Made by a program: the position numbers and the translations under genes
The notes under the pieces: model-generated
The model's database searches: none
The model's input: only the letters and a program-made list of their open reading frames with translations
What the model was told of the DNA's origin: nothing
Shown here: piece by piece, positions 11,423 through 22,180 of the stretch
How the letters are laid out: every line of letters starts with the position of its first letter
Position numbering within the stretch: the first letter of the stretch is position 1
Assembly: GCA_030762895.1 (NCBI GenBank)
Contig: CM061067.1
Location: 104,255,888-104,319,887 of the forward strand
Direction: 5' to 3'
Source: Sophora flavescens
Taxonomy: Eukaryota; Streptophyta; Magnoliopsida; Fabales; Fabaceae
DNA length: 64,000 bases

Positions 11423-12738
11423 TGATAGTGTGATTTTACATCATATTTTATGTACACTTTTGCATGCATTTTTCATATAGATTATGCCTTCTTTATTTGA
11501 GTTTTGTTAGTTTTTCCCTTGGAACGGGTGAAGTGGTTTCTTGGTGTTATTTTGTAGGAACTTAAGGAAAACTGCGCAGATTTGCCCATAATGAAGCTTG
11601 GATGATTTTAGAGCTTGAAAAGAGAAGAAATTGAGCCAAGCAGAATTCTGAAGATTCGCCCCGCGAAACTGGATTTGCCTCGCGACCCTGAAAGCTAACT
11701 GTTCCAGAGAATTGCAACATCTTCTGGATCGCGTCGCGAACATGTACTCGCCTCGCGAGAGTACAATTTTCTGAAACAGCAGAATTTAACTTTCGCCTCG
11801 CGAGAGGCCATTAGCCTCGCGAGCGAGCGCAGAACTGATTGGTATAAGTTGCTGTTTTAGAGTAGAATGGAGGGAGTTAGAGAGTTTTTACGTTTTGAGT
11901 ACAGAGGCACTTGGAGGCTGCGGCTGGAAGAGGGTTCCAACCCTGAGGGGGATGTTTTCCTTGCTCTGGGACTGGAAGAAGATTGGAGGATCCTTCTATG
12001 GAGTTTGCTTCATCCCTTCTCTCTTTCTCTTTGTATTCTCTTTTTATGAGTAGTTAAATCCCTGTTGTTGGGATTAGATGTAACAAACTGATAATCATGT
12101 ATTTATCTTGACTGATTATTCTGTGTTCATGTCTTCATATTAGTGATTAAATTTCTGTGCTTAATGCTTGTTGTGGCTAGCACCCCCCCCCCCCATGACT
12201 CGATTAGTGTTTTGGTAATGGAGACGTTCGTATTAGAACCGGAACTGAAATTAATCACCTAGTAACCCTTGCATCTAGAGATGGAGTTTGGTTTACTAGT
12301 AATCGCGTAATCCCTAATCCTAATGCAATTTCATTAATCTAGGTCACCTAAGAGATTAGGGTCTATTAGTGGAATTAGGCTCTTGTCATCCGAGAGATTG
12401 GGGCTTGAGTAGTTTAGTGGATTGATTTTAATATTTGAAGCATGAATGGGAGGTATCTAGTCCTGGTATTGCATGAGAAAGAGGTTTGGTGAAGTCTAGT
12501 CCCAACATATCATTTCTGCACTCCAAGTGTTTGTAAAAAGTCCCCAAAAAGACCAAAAACATTTTATTGCTTTTATTGCTTTATTTTTATGTTTTGATCT
12601 CTCTTGATTAATAGTTTAGTCTAGATAGTTGCTGAGTTTGTGAATTGGTACTTGACATCCAATCCCCGTGGATACGATAATCGTTCTTACCACCGTATTA
12701 CTTGCACGACTGGGTATACTTGCCCATATTCGTCAACA
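11423..12738 (+). repeat. A: 5' LTR of a non-autonomous Athila/Tat-like element
   Basis: It begins tgatagtgtgattttacatc and ends ...ttcgtcaaca, six bases before a tRNA-Asp PBS. It aligns along its whole length with the solo LTR at 57585-58963. A TATA-like tataag is at 11842-11847. The 'ccccgtggatacgataa' stretch near 12662 is typical of Athila U5 ends. No 3' LTR copy is present at the other end of this element. Confidence 0.85.
11658..11832 (+). repeat. A 5' LTR: array of cgcgag palindromes
   Basis: About six copies of gcctcgcgag(gc) and variants (cgccccgcgaa, atcgcgtcgcgaac) are seen. The array ends ten bases before the TATA-like element. The spacer ctgaaagctaactgttccag is shared with the X LTR array read on the minus strand and with the solo A LTR near 57849. 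Confidence 0.8.
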
Positions 12739-12744
12739 AGTTTT

Positions 12745-12762
12745 TGGCGCCGTTGCCGGGGA
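12745..12762 (+). other. A: primer binding site (tRNA-Asp type)
   Basis: tggcgccgttgccgggga is a full 18-base complement to the 3' end of plant tRNA-Asp, as used by Athila/Tat elements. Confidence 0.9.
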
Positions 12763-12889
12763 TTGGTTTTGCCAATATCATTAGTAACAGAGGAGGCAAC
12801 TAATTTAGACATTTTTATTCTTCTTTACTTTTCTATATATATTTGATCTTTTTCTTTTGAGTTGTGTTTGTGCAAGGTGGATACAGTTC

Positions 12890-13741
12890 ATGGACAATCA
12901 CTATTATCCACCTGATGAGGAAGCCTCAAGTCACGCTTTGGAGGACAACTGGTGTTTGGGAGACTGCATGGATTTGATGGATCATGTTACGCCCGCACAA
13001 GTTGACTATATGACGGGAAGGCTTATATATAGCTTCTCCGAGGAGGATTGGGAAACCTTTTGTTCATATTTACCACCTCCACCACCATGTATGATTCCCA
13101 TAGAGCCACATGAAGCAGAATTTGAGAAAAATCTGGTTGTGGGAATGGATCAAATTGAAGATGAAGTGGTGATGGTGGATAAGTCACAAGAAGAGGGAGT
13201 ACTTTCCACAAATCCTTGGGAAGTTGAAGAATGGGAATGGAAGGAGAAACCACCGTTGAAAGCTGCTCTAGAACAGTATTCCCAAGAGCTATCCGCCTCT
13301 GAGGCCAAGGCAAGAGCCAATTGTGAGAGTATCGAAGCTGTGATGCAAAACTTCAAAACTCAAGTTGAGGAGATTTGCAAACAGTTAGTACAAAAGTCGC
13401 CTGAAGCCCAATTTGAGGAAAATCTGGTTTGGGGCATAGTTCAAGATGAAGACGAAGTGGTCGTGGATTCCACCATGCTTGGTAAGGAATATGATTTTTC
13501 TGCATTGGACAAATATGTCGGCTTGCATGCATGTGTGGACATTGGTAAGTTAGGCCCTTCCACTTGTCTGGCAAACTTCCTGGTGAAAATGCTATTTGAC
13601 CCGCTAGGAAGTAAGTGCATTATTGTGGTTAAAGAGGTCAATGGTGCTTTGACACACTGGCTGGGTGGAGTTGAAGATAAAGTCATTTTACTGCTACAAT
13701 CTCCACTCCAATTTCCATTTGATCCGGGAGGAGGATCCTAG
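12890..13741 (+). CDS. A: intact 283-codon ORF of unknown function
   Basis: The first ATG after the PBS (12890) opens MDNHYYPPDEEASSHALEDN and the frame runs without interruption to a TAG at 13739. It occupies the gag position but shows no zinc knuckle, protease, RT or integrase motif. The protein is acidic. It contains two copies of an acidic repeat, EAEFEKNLVVGMDQIEDEVV at residues 75-94 and EAQFEENLVWGIVQDEDEVV at 173-192, separated by a likely coiled coil (about 124-167). There is a Pro run near 62-66. It is the only long element-type ORF in the window without a break. It may be a gag-like or accessory protein used by a non-autonomous element that borrows enzymes from Athila relatives; I do not recognise a family. 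Confidence 0.6.
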   Translation: MDNHYYPPDEEASSHALEDNWCLGDCMDLMDHVTPAQVDYMTGRLIYSFSEEDWETFCSYLPPPPPCMIPIEPHEAEFEKNLVVGMDQIEDEVVMVDKSQEEGVLSTNPWEVEEWEWKEKPPLKAALEQYSQELSASEAKARANCESIEAVMQNFKTQVEEICKQLVQKSPEAQFEENLVWGIVQDEDEVVVDSTMLGKEYDFSALDKYVGLHACVDIGKLGPSTCLANFLVKMLFDPLGSKCIIVVKEVNGALTHWLGGVEDKVILLLQSPLQFPFDPGGGS

Positions 13742-15392
13742 AACGTCAAGCTAGTGACGTTAAAGAAGCGCTTATTGGGAGGCAACCCAACTTTTTTTAA
13801 CCCTTCTCTTTAGTTGTTTTTATTTTCTGAATAGTTTTGTTTTTGATTTTAACCTCTTGAATAATTTGAGAAACTCAAGAGGAAAAATAATAAATTGAGA
13901 ATTGCCATGTTTTTCAGGGTAGGAAAGAAGGAAGGGAGAGCAAGAAGACAAGGAGAAGAGCAAAAGGGGCAGAGACAACAAAGCCAACACCCGCTACCAC
14001 CTCGGTAAGCCGTTCCAATTTTTTAATTTTATATTTTTTTCTCCTCTCTCTAACTTGATTGTTTACATTGGGGACAATGTAAATTTTTAAGCTTGGGGTT
14101 GGGGTATTTTGCATTTGCATTTTGCATGTTGCATTCATATAGTTTTGCATGATAACTTTGCATGATCACATGATTAGATTTCCCTTGCTTAGATTTTGCA
14201 TCTGATTATGAGAACTAAGAGCCAATTAAATGGTGATAGTGAATTGTTGAACCCAATTCTGTTTATTCTTGTAATAAGGCTGCAAATGAAAATGTTTGAG
14301 ATAATCTTGGATAGTTGATAATTAGCATATGGTTCTGTAGATTTGGTTTCTCATTGATGTCTGAACTACTAAAATGTGAGATTTTGAGCCAAAGGGGTAC
14401 TCACAAAATTTTACCCCATTCCTTGTGTTAGAGTGTTATTCCTCTTGGTTTGCTTTCTCTAGAACTTGACTTGAAACCATTTTGAAGCTTAAAAATTTTT
14501 GAAAACATTTTGAAAATGATTGAGGCAATAGGTATTTTTCTGGCCTTCTGAGCGTTGAATGATGAAATGCTACCCCTTAGTTACCCAATTTTGAGCCTAC
14601 AAAAAAAAAAATACTTTTCTTGGTACCCTGGAATATGTGGATAAATATGTTTGATAAGGGACCTTCTAAAGTATTACAAAAGGGTAAAAAAAAAAGGGTA
14701 GTGAAAAAGTTTGGGATGAAATAATCAGAAAATAATAATAATTCTATTGAGCTGAAAAATCTCCCCTTCTCCAAATAAAAGAAAAAGAAAAGAAAAAATA
14801 AAAATAAATAGAGAAGGGGATGACAAAAAGAAAAGTGCTAAATAAAAATAAAAAGAAAGAAAAGAAAGGTGGAAAAATAAATCAAAACCCAAAAAGGTAT
14901 TTTAGAAGGTCATGCTTTGCAAATGTTGATATATTGTGTAGCCTTTTGAAATGTCCTTTTATTGAATTCCCCACCTAACGATTAATCCCATGGCCACGTT
15001 ACAACCCAAGTAAAAGACCTCTTGATTCTAAATTGTTTTCATTAATAAAGTAGAGATTTGGTTGATAGTCAAGCCTATGGTAGGATTCATTCCGTGAGGA
15101 AAATTGAGTGAAATGTCTTATCCTCTAAACACTTGAGTGAGGGAGAAAAGAGAGCCAAGCAAATGAACAGGCTTGGGGTGAGCTTCAGGTGAGCAAGAGT
15201 GCCCAAATCAGTGAGAACATGAGTCTAAGGAACCTAAGCCTCTAATTGGACTTGAATTGATTGTCTCTTGCTAAATTGTTTGAATTGCCTATTACTTGGA
15301 TCATTTACTCGGGTTCTTAGTTCACTATCCATGTTCTGTTTTTTTTTCTACTGGCCTTAGTGATTGCTTGAGGACAAGCAATTGAATAAGCT
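13742..15392 (+). mobile_element. A: 3' non-coding tail lacking a 3' LTR
   Basis: Directly after the ORF is a motif common in plant Tat/Athila-like elements, gcgcttattgggaggcaacc (13767-13786). It is followed by ggggacaatgtaaattttta near 14068 and a G-rich ttaagcttggggttggggta. The middle (about 14600-14880) is rich in A runs. Near 15366 is gcttgaggacaagcaa, a landmark normally found just before the polypurine tract and 3' LTR, but neither follows. Instead the X LTR resumes at 15393. No pol domain is present. Confidence 0.7.
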
Positions 15393-16509
15393 TGTAGTTA
15401 GGGCGCGACAACTCAAGTATCGTATCACAAGGACTCTTGGATTGTTATTAACCTCAAAATCAGTTTTTGGGGGGTTGAAGTTGAATGATTAAATTAAGAA
15501 AAACAATGCAAATAAGTGATTCTCAATAAGCTAAAAACGATTAATCTACTGTTTTCGGTTTCCCAACTATCATTGATTCATATAAATTCCATGCCCTAAG
15601 AGGATGCTAATCCCTTTTCGATTGTAGCAGCAATTGAACAAGCGCAATTGACACTACAAGATATATGTTCCTATTCCGAATTAAGCAAACGGATTAAGGC
15701 CATCGTGAATTAAGCAAACACGATCGTACACAGGCGAATTAAGCAAACGCGATTAGAGTAAGGAACATATGATCATCGAAATAAATCAATACTTATCTAT
15801 ACAACTTAAATTAAGCAAACAAGACATATAGGGTAATATTGAAAGGAAATAGCAATAAGATGGGGAATTATAGAACCTCAAGTGCGGCGGAAACCGATTA
15901 CAACAAACTAATCTCAGGGAATTAGTTCTCCATTACAAACGTAACACAAAACCTCAAAAAATAATTCACAGCAGTGAATATGAAAAGTTCTTTTTTTTAA
16001 TCTGCCCTAAAACAACAATTTATAACTTTCAGAATCTGCGCCCGCTCGCGAGGCAAACATTAAAAGTGGCGCGAGTTCAAAATTGGGTTCTCGCGAGGCG
16101 AGACCGAAAGGGTGACATTCTCTGGCACAGTCAAGCCTTCAGGCTCGCGTGGCGAGATAGTGATTCATGAGGCGAGACAGAAAGGGTGACTGTTGCTGTT
16201 CAAGCTGGTCTTCAGGCCCGCGAGGTGAGTAGCTTCTCGCGAGGCGAAACTTCCAGAATTGCATTTTCCACTGTTTTCTTCATTCCCTTGACTCTAAGTG
16301 CTTCCCTTTTAACCTGAAAATATGAAATAGCAGTGAATGCTTTATTTGTCTCAAAATTAACTAAAATGTCCTAAACTACTTAAGAAACTCAAAATGTTGC
16401 TTGAGGACAATTAAATCCAAATTTGGGCTAAAATGAGATTGAACTCGAATAATTAGCACAAAAACCATGATCTTACTAGTTATAAAACTAGATAACCAGA
16501 GGCTTATCA
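15393..16509 (-). repeat. X: solo LTR, main part
   Basis: It resumes with tgtagttagggcgcga, a repeat of 11407-11422, and runs to gcttatca at 16509, which on the minus strand is the LTR start tgataagcc. It aligns with the D LTR (55020-56311) except in the palindromic array. The TATA-like element on the minus strand is near 16019-16026. Four copies of gaattaagcaaac are kept at 15678, 15707, 15735 and about 15809. The target duplication tatcc follows at 16510-16514. Confidence 0.85.
16037..16255 (-). repeat. X LTR: array of cgcgag palindromes
   Basis: Copies of ctcgcgaggcgag and decayed variants lie at about 16045, 16072, 16091, 16144, 16169, 16217 and 16236. On the minus strand the array ends about 12 bases before the TATA-like element. 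The equivalent place in the D LTR holds a different array built from tcacg-ccgtgat units. Confidence 0.8.
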
Positions 16510-16514
16510 TATCC

Positions 16515-17183
16515 CATGGGGGCGCAAGTTAAGTAAGGAGATCTAGGATGAACACTTTAACCCATGAGTATGAATTGTTTAGAATGATGCATGGTGAATC
16601 TATATGTGATATGCAAAAACGTTTTACATATATTGTTAACCAACTTAGTGCTCTTGGTAAAGTGTTTGATAATGAGGATCTTATTAACAAATTTGTAAGA
16701 TGTTTGAATAGGTCTTGGCAACCCAAGGTGACGGCTATTGCGGAATCAAGGAATCTTTCTACAATGTCACTTGTTACACTCTTTGGCAAGCTTCAAGATC
16801 ATGAACTTAAGCTATCAAGATTTTATGAGAGTGAAGATCAAGACAAGAGGAAGAAAGGAATAGCCTTGGTTACATCTTCAAGAAAGGAAGACCTAAGTGA
16901 TAGTGATGATTCAAGTGAGGAATTCCAAGAGGAGCACATCAACTTGTTAGTGAAGAAGTTTGGTAAGTTTCTCAAGAGAAGAGGCAACTTCAACAACAAG
17001 AAGTTCACAAAGAAGGAGACTACTTCCCACCCAACTTGCTATGAATGTGGAAAACCCGGTCACATGAAATATGATTGCCCCAACTACAAGAAGATGAATG
17101 ATAAAGATGAGAAGAAAGGCAAGAAAGACAAGAAGGGTAAGAAAGCATACATAGCATGGGATGAGAATGATATGTCATCCTAA
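16515..17183 (+). pseudogene. C1: gag, C-terminal part with zinc knuckle
   Basis: After the solo LTR, the copia gag continues with HEYELFRMMHGESICDMQKR and RSWQPKVTAIAESRNLSTM (UBN2 region). An acidic/basic linker and a CCHC knuckle (CYECGKPGHMKYDC) follow at about 17038-17079, then a Lys-rich tail. An early TAA just upstream (near 16530) replaces a Glu codon expected from related gags. A TAA at 17181 ends the frame before the next domain. It is typical of SIRE/Maximus-like gags and is not functional as it stands. Confidence 0.8.
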
Positions 17184-17862
17184 AGTGATGAAGATAGTCA
17201 AAGTAAAGAGGCCAATCTATGTTTAATGACTTCACATCAAAGTGAAGATGAGGTATCGGATGATGAACTCTCTCTCTTTTACTTATGATGAGTTGCATGA
17301 TGCTTTTGAAGAATTGCATAAAGAGTCTCTTGATTTAGCAAAACTAGTTTTGAAACAAAAGAATTTGATGGCTCAACTTGAAAAAGAAATATTTGTTTTG
17401 AAAAAACAAGTTGAGGATCAAAATCTAGAAATTGAGACTACGCAAAAGATTTGTAAAAATTCTTCAAAAGGAAAAGAAAAAGAATGGTGCACCACTTGTG
17501 AAAATTGCAAGAATTTGAAAAGTGAAAACATTGATTTGAAAAAGTCACTTGCAAAGTTCACAAATGGGAGTAACTATCTTAATGTTTTACTTGGTAAACA
17601 AACTATGAGTTTTGTTAAGGCTTGATTGGGATACAATCCATTGGATGCTTAAACCTCCAACAAGACTCAATTTGTGCCATCAAGTAAACAAAATAAATCA
17701 ACTATACAATGCTATTTTTGTTGCAAGCATGGACACCATATTTCAAAATGTTATATCAAAAGAAAACGTGTTGAGAATTGTAACTTGATGTGGGTCCCTA
17801 AAGGGAGTAAACCCAAGACTAACATACAAGGACCCAATCCAAATTGGATACCTAAGATTTGA
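17184..17862 (+). pseudogene. C1: gag-pol linker, coiled coil and second zinc knuckle
   Basis: SIRE/Maximus-like polyproteins have a long linker between the first knuckle and protease. Here a heptad-rich segment (about 17270-17560: FEELHKESLDLAKLVLKQKN, then MAQLEKEIFVLKKQVEDQ) is followed by a CxxC pair (WCTTCENCKN) and, after stops near 17623 and 17650, a second CCHC knuckle, CYFCCKHGHHISKC (about 17710). WVPKGSKP follows. A frame change separates the two ORFs. This architecture supports the lineage call. Confidence 0.7.
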
Positions 17863-17899
17863 TCTCTTTGGTATAGGTATGTTTGAAGACACTATGAAA

Positions 17900-19044
17900 G
17901 GAGTGGTACTTGGATAGTGGATGCTCTAAACTTATGACCAGAAACTTCTCCAAGTTTTCCCATCTATCTCCAAGGAAAAGTGGTCATGTCATATATGGAG
18001 ATAACAACAAGGGTAAAATTCTTAGAAGTGGGTAAGGTTGGTAAGAACTCTAATACCACAATTCATAATGTGCTATTGGTAGAAGGTCTTAAGCATAACT
18101 TGTTAAGAATTAGCCAACTATGTGATAAGGGCTTTAAAGTTGTTTTTTAGGAAAAATGTTGCCTAGTTGAAAGTATGCATGATAAACAAGTTAGGTTTAT
18201 AGGCAAAATAATCAATAACATATATATGTTTGATTTGAATGAAATTTCATCTTCTCTACAACGCTTGATTAGTAAAGATGATGATGCATGGATTTGGCAT
18301 AGAAGAATTGTACACATACACATGGATCACCTCAACAAACTTATCTCTAAGGATTTAGTGATTGGTTTGCCTAAGATAAAATTTAATATATAAGATTCAT
18401 GCCAAAAGGGTAAACAAACTAGAGTTAGTTTCAAACCCAAGAATGTTGTTTCTACTTCTAGACCTTTGCAATTGCTTCATATGGATTTATTTGGTCCTTC
18501 AAGGACAATGAGTTTTGGTGGAAACTATTATGCTTTAGTCATTGTTGATGATTTCTCAAGATTTACATGGACATTGTTTTAGTTCATAAAAGTGATGCAT
18601 TCCATGCTTTCAAGAAACTTGCTAAAGTGATTCAAAATGAAAAATATTTGAAAATAGCATGCATTAGAAGTGATCATGGTGGGGAATTTGAAAACCATGA
18701 ATTTGATTTTTTTTATAAACATGGAATTGAAAATAACTTTTCGTCTCCAAGGACCCCTCAACAAAATGGAGTTGTTGAGAGGAAGAAAAGGCCCTTAGAG
18801 GAGTTGGCAAGAACCATGTTAAATGAATCTAGTCTACCTAAGTATTTTTGGGCGGATGCGGTTAACACCGCTTGCTATGTGTCTAATAGAGAGCTTATTA
18901 GACCTATCTTATTGAAAACTCCTTATGCATTATATAAAGATAGAAAACCAAATATATCACATTTACATGTCTTTCGATGCAAATGCTATGTTTTGAATAA
19001 TGGAAAAGACAATCTTGGTAAGTTTGATGCTAAAGCGGATCAAG
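17900..19044 (+). pseudogene. C1: protease and integrase, broken, cut by G2
   Basis: The protease active site is readable as WYLDSGCSKLMT from 17904. The integrase follows: WHRRIVHIHMDHLNKL and DSCQKGKQ (zinc-binding), then HMDLFGPSR (first catalytic Asp), IRSDHGGEFENHEF (second Asp) and PQQNGVVERKKR (Glu). All three DDE residues remain, but there are stops near 18148, 18391 and 18580 and several frame changes. The frame is cut at 19044 by G2, after the target sequence tcaag. The expected RT and RNase H do not reappear to the right. Confidence 0.85.
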
Positions 19045-20419
19045 TGTGAGACCATTCTACCCCGCACGTTATTATAAAACATTTACTGAAAAGAGGAAAT
19101 ATAAAAACATGCATTCATTTGAATAAAATAAAAACTTGGATAAAAAGGTTTCACATCTAAACATAAACAACGCGGAAATAACATAGTTTTAAAAAATAAA
19201 CATAAACAAGACAGATAAAGAAAACCCAACCCCGATATCACATACAGAGCTGGTATAACCGAAATCCAGATACATCATGGAAACAAACTGAAACGACTAT
19301 AACTACTGAAAACAACTAAACAAACTAAGAATCCTAACTAGAGTCACGACTCCTCAGAGTCACTCCTCCACTGGCTTCTCACCGTCCTCTGCATAAAAGA
19401 TACATGCAACAACAAAAAACAGGAAAACATGGAGTAAGAAATCATGTAAGCACAACGGCATGGGAATATGGAATAAGATAAACATACATCATATCAGGAA
19501 TAACAACAAACATCATACATCATCATTTACATATTACAAGTCAACAGTTAAAAGACGTTATGCGTTGCAACACCTACTCCACTACTCCGTTATGCATGTG
19601 GATCCAACTATCTCAGGAAGTCAACTTCGGGTTTACATATCCATATTGCCCAAAAAGCACCAACACCGACAGTTCCCCAAACCATGGAGGAACCCCTTGG
19701 ATAGCCGACATATCATAACTAGATATGCCACCTCGGGGGCGCTCGGTTCACTAAACCTTGGGTGAACCACCCGAGACTTGGGATAGATCCTCATAACTAG
19801 GACCACCTCCCCTATGTTGAGAAGAATAATGTATTCCACAACGAAATGCTAAACGATGAACTGGTCACGTTCCCTTAAGCGGCTCAGTTAACCCTCCAAG
19901 CCTTGGTCAAATAAGAACCTCAACCAATTAGTTCCCAATTTCAAATAATGGAAAAGGAAACTCAAAGGGAAGGAACCTTTACCTATAGCAATCAACACTG
20001 ACAAACTAGACCCTCCCACAAGTCTCCAAAACTCCAACAAAGCAATGGGTTTAGAGAAGATAAGGAAGAAAAGGGTTGCTATCATACTAAGGTGGCTGCT
20101 GTCGTCACAATAGGGTTTATGATGTAAACCCTCCCACAGACTCAAGCACGGTCGTGCTCCTTCTTGATCATGAGCGTACTTGACTTAGCACCTACGAGGC
20201 GCGTCCAGTCATTTAGCACGAGCGTGCTCATTGTTGAGCACGGTCGTGCTCAACTTAAAAGTTGAAACACGCTTCAGCCTTCAAGCACGGGCGTGCTGGC
20301 TATTGAGCACGGGCGTGCTCATACACCAGAAAGGGACTTTTGAACCAGAAATCACACTAAGCCCTCAACCAACCAAACAACTTAAATAAAAGCACTTAAA
20401 CGAGAAGTAGGGTGTTACA
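19045..20419 (-). repeat. G2: 3' LTR, internally deleted
   Basis: It starts tgtgagacc and ends gggtgttaca; on the minus strand it is the 3' LTR following a polypurine tract. Against the other G2 LTR it lacks about 1.1 kb (equivalent to 25694-26790), with gttga at both deletion ends. It also lacks about 20 bases containing the TATA box (between about 20130 and 20135). The left flank tcaag (19040-19044) would be the target duplication, but its partner is lost because the right LTR is truncated. Confidence 0.85.
20140..20330 (-). repeat. G2 3' LTR: gagcac/gtgctc palindrome array
   Basis: About six copies of gagcacggtcgtgctc or close variants are seen (about 20143, 20200, 20237, 20285, 20303). 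The same family of motif as in G1. The matching TATA box has been deleted in this LTR. Confidence 0.8.
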
Positions 20420-20420
20420 A

Positions 20421-20434
20421 TTCCACCCCACCTT
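20421..20434 (-). other. G2: polypurine tract
   Basis: ttccaccccacctt on the plus strand; its complement aaggtggggtggaa immediately precedes the 3' LTR. Confidence 0.75.
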
Positions 20435-20458
20435 ATAAAAATTTCGTCCTCGAAATTT

Positions 20459-21292
20459 CTACTCACCTCGGTTGAAAAGGTATGGATACGACTTCATCAT
20501 CATGCTTTCCAGCTCCCACATAGCACTTCCCTCAGTAGCCCCACTCCAAACGACTTTGACCAAAGGAATTTCCTTGCCTCTTAGCTGCTTCACCCTCCTA
20601 TCCTCGACTCGAAGGGGTAACACCTCAAAATTCAGGTTCTCTTTTAACTGTATGGCATCGGGGACTATCACGTGGTTAGGGTCATGAACATACTTTCTGA
20701 GTTGAGACACATGGAAAACACTATGAAGGTTGGACAAGAACGGTGGTAAGGCTATTTGGTAGGCGACTTCGCCAACTCGTTTCAGGATTTGGTAAGGACC
20801 AATGAATCTAGAAGTGAGTTTCTTCGCCTTCATCACTCTACCAACCCCAGTTGTCGGGGTAACTCTCAAGAATACATGATCGCCTTCCTAGAATCTGAGC
20901 GTCTTCCTCCTTTTGTCATGGTAGCTCTTCTGTCTACTTTGTGCCGCCTCCATCTTTTCCTGAACCATCCTCACTTTTTCAGTGGATTCTTGCACCACTT
21001 CAGGTCCTATTACAACACTATCACCAGGTTCACTCCAACACAAGGGTGTCCTACATCTCCTCCCATAAAGAGCTTCATAAGGTGTCATCCCAATACTGGA
21101 ATGGAAACTATTGTTGTAGGTAAACTCTATTAGGGGCAAAAACTTGTCCCAACTACCCGGTTGCTCTAACACACGAGCTCTAAGCAAGTCCTCTAAGGAC
21201 TGGATGGTTCTCTCAGACTGACCATCAGTCTGTGGGTGATAAGCTGAACTAAGCCTAAGCTTGGTTCCTAAGCCTCTTGTAAATTGTTCCAA
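20459..21292 (-). pseudogene. G2: integrase C-terminal half with chromodomain-like end
   Basis: From 21292 downward the frame has LGTKLRLSSAYHPQTDGQSE (catalytic Glu at the end) and FTYNNSFHSSIGMTPYEALY. A TAG near 20888 (where G1 has Lys) follows. It then continues through EGDHVFLRVTPTTGVGR, FHVSQLRKYVHDPNHV and IPLVKVVWSGATEGSAMWEL to 20459. A frame change at about 21290 separates it from the integrase core. Domain order and sequence match G1 closely, so both belong to one Tekay/Del-like family. Confidence 0.85.
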
Positions 21293-21770
21293 AACCTAGA
21301 GGTAAACCTCGGGTCTCTATCTGAAACTATGCTAGAAGGTACACCATGTTTCCTAACTATTTCCTTGATGTACAGCTTAGCCAACTTTTCCAAAGAGTAT
21401 TCCATGTTCATCAGGATGAAATGGGCAGACTTAGTCAGTCTATCCACAACAACCCATATAGCTTCAACACTAGCTGGAGTCCTAGGGAGTCCAGACACAA
21501 AATCCATGGAAATATTATCCCACTTCCATTCTAGGATACTTAACGGTTGTAAGTTACCTGATGGTTTTTGGTGTTCTATCTTAACCTTTTGGCACAGTAA
21601 ACAAGCATATAGAAACTCAGCCACATCTTTCTTCATCCTAGGCCACCAAAACATCCTCTTAAGATCTTGATACATCTTAGTGGCACCTGGGTGCACACTC
21701 AGTCCACTCCTATGTCCTTCTTCAAGGATCAACTTCCTAAGCTCCAGCACGTCTGGTATACAGACTCTAT
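21268..21770 (-). pseudogene. G2: integrase N-terminal zinc region and core
   Basis: The frame holds LRKLILEEGHRSGLSVHPGA and YACLLCQKVK (HHCC zinc finger). The core has NISMDFVSGLPRTPASVEAI (first catalytic Asp) and SSIVSDRDPRFTSRFW (second Asp). A TAA at about 21772 breaks the link to the upstream region: related copies read RFQDRVCIP, so Gln has become a stop, consistent with C-to-T. The downstream end is frameshifted near 21290. Confidence 0.85.
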
Positions 21771-22180
21771 CTTAGAACCTCAAGACTCCATCGCTTCCTT
21801 CCTTAAAACTAAGGTCTCTACCCTGCGCAAGCAACTCTCGCTGACCTAAGAGATACCGATCTAACCTCTGGCCCTCTCTAACCAGATCCATCAAACCGTT
21901 GGTAACCTTCAAGTTTCCAAGCCTAATGCTCTTAGGGGTAACTTCCCAAGCTAAATTCAGGTATCTAAACTCCTCAATCAGATCCATCTCCCTAACCATC
22001 AGAGCGGAGATATGCAAGGTTTTTCTACTTAAGGCATCGACCACTACATTGGCCTTTCCTGGGTGGTAGGTTAGATCAAACTCATAATCCTTTAAAAACT
22101 CCATCCACCTATGTTGCCTCATATTTAGCTCCTTTTGATCAGAGAGATATTTCAGACTTTTATAATCACTAAAGACCTAA
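21771..22180 (-). pseudogene. G2: RNase H connection region
   Basis: MRQHRWMEFLKDYEFDLTYH and then PGKANVVVDALSRKTLH identify the end of RNase H and the linker toward integrase. The usual ADALSR is VDALSR here. A stop near 22178 separates it from RT/RNase H upstream, in a place where related copies read AKFxVFSDHKSL. Confidence 0.8.

Noticed and set aside
11867..12049. 60-codon ORF just downstream of the A TATA-like box
   Set aside because: It is inside the LTR; the matching stretch of the solo LTR at 58130 does not keep the frame.
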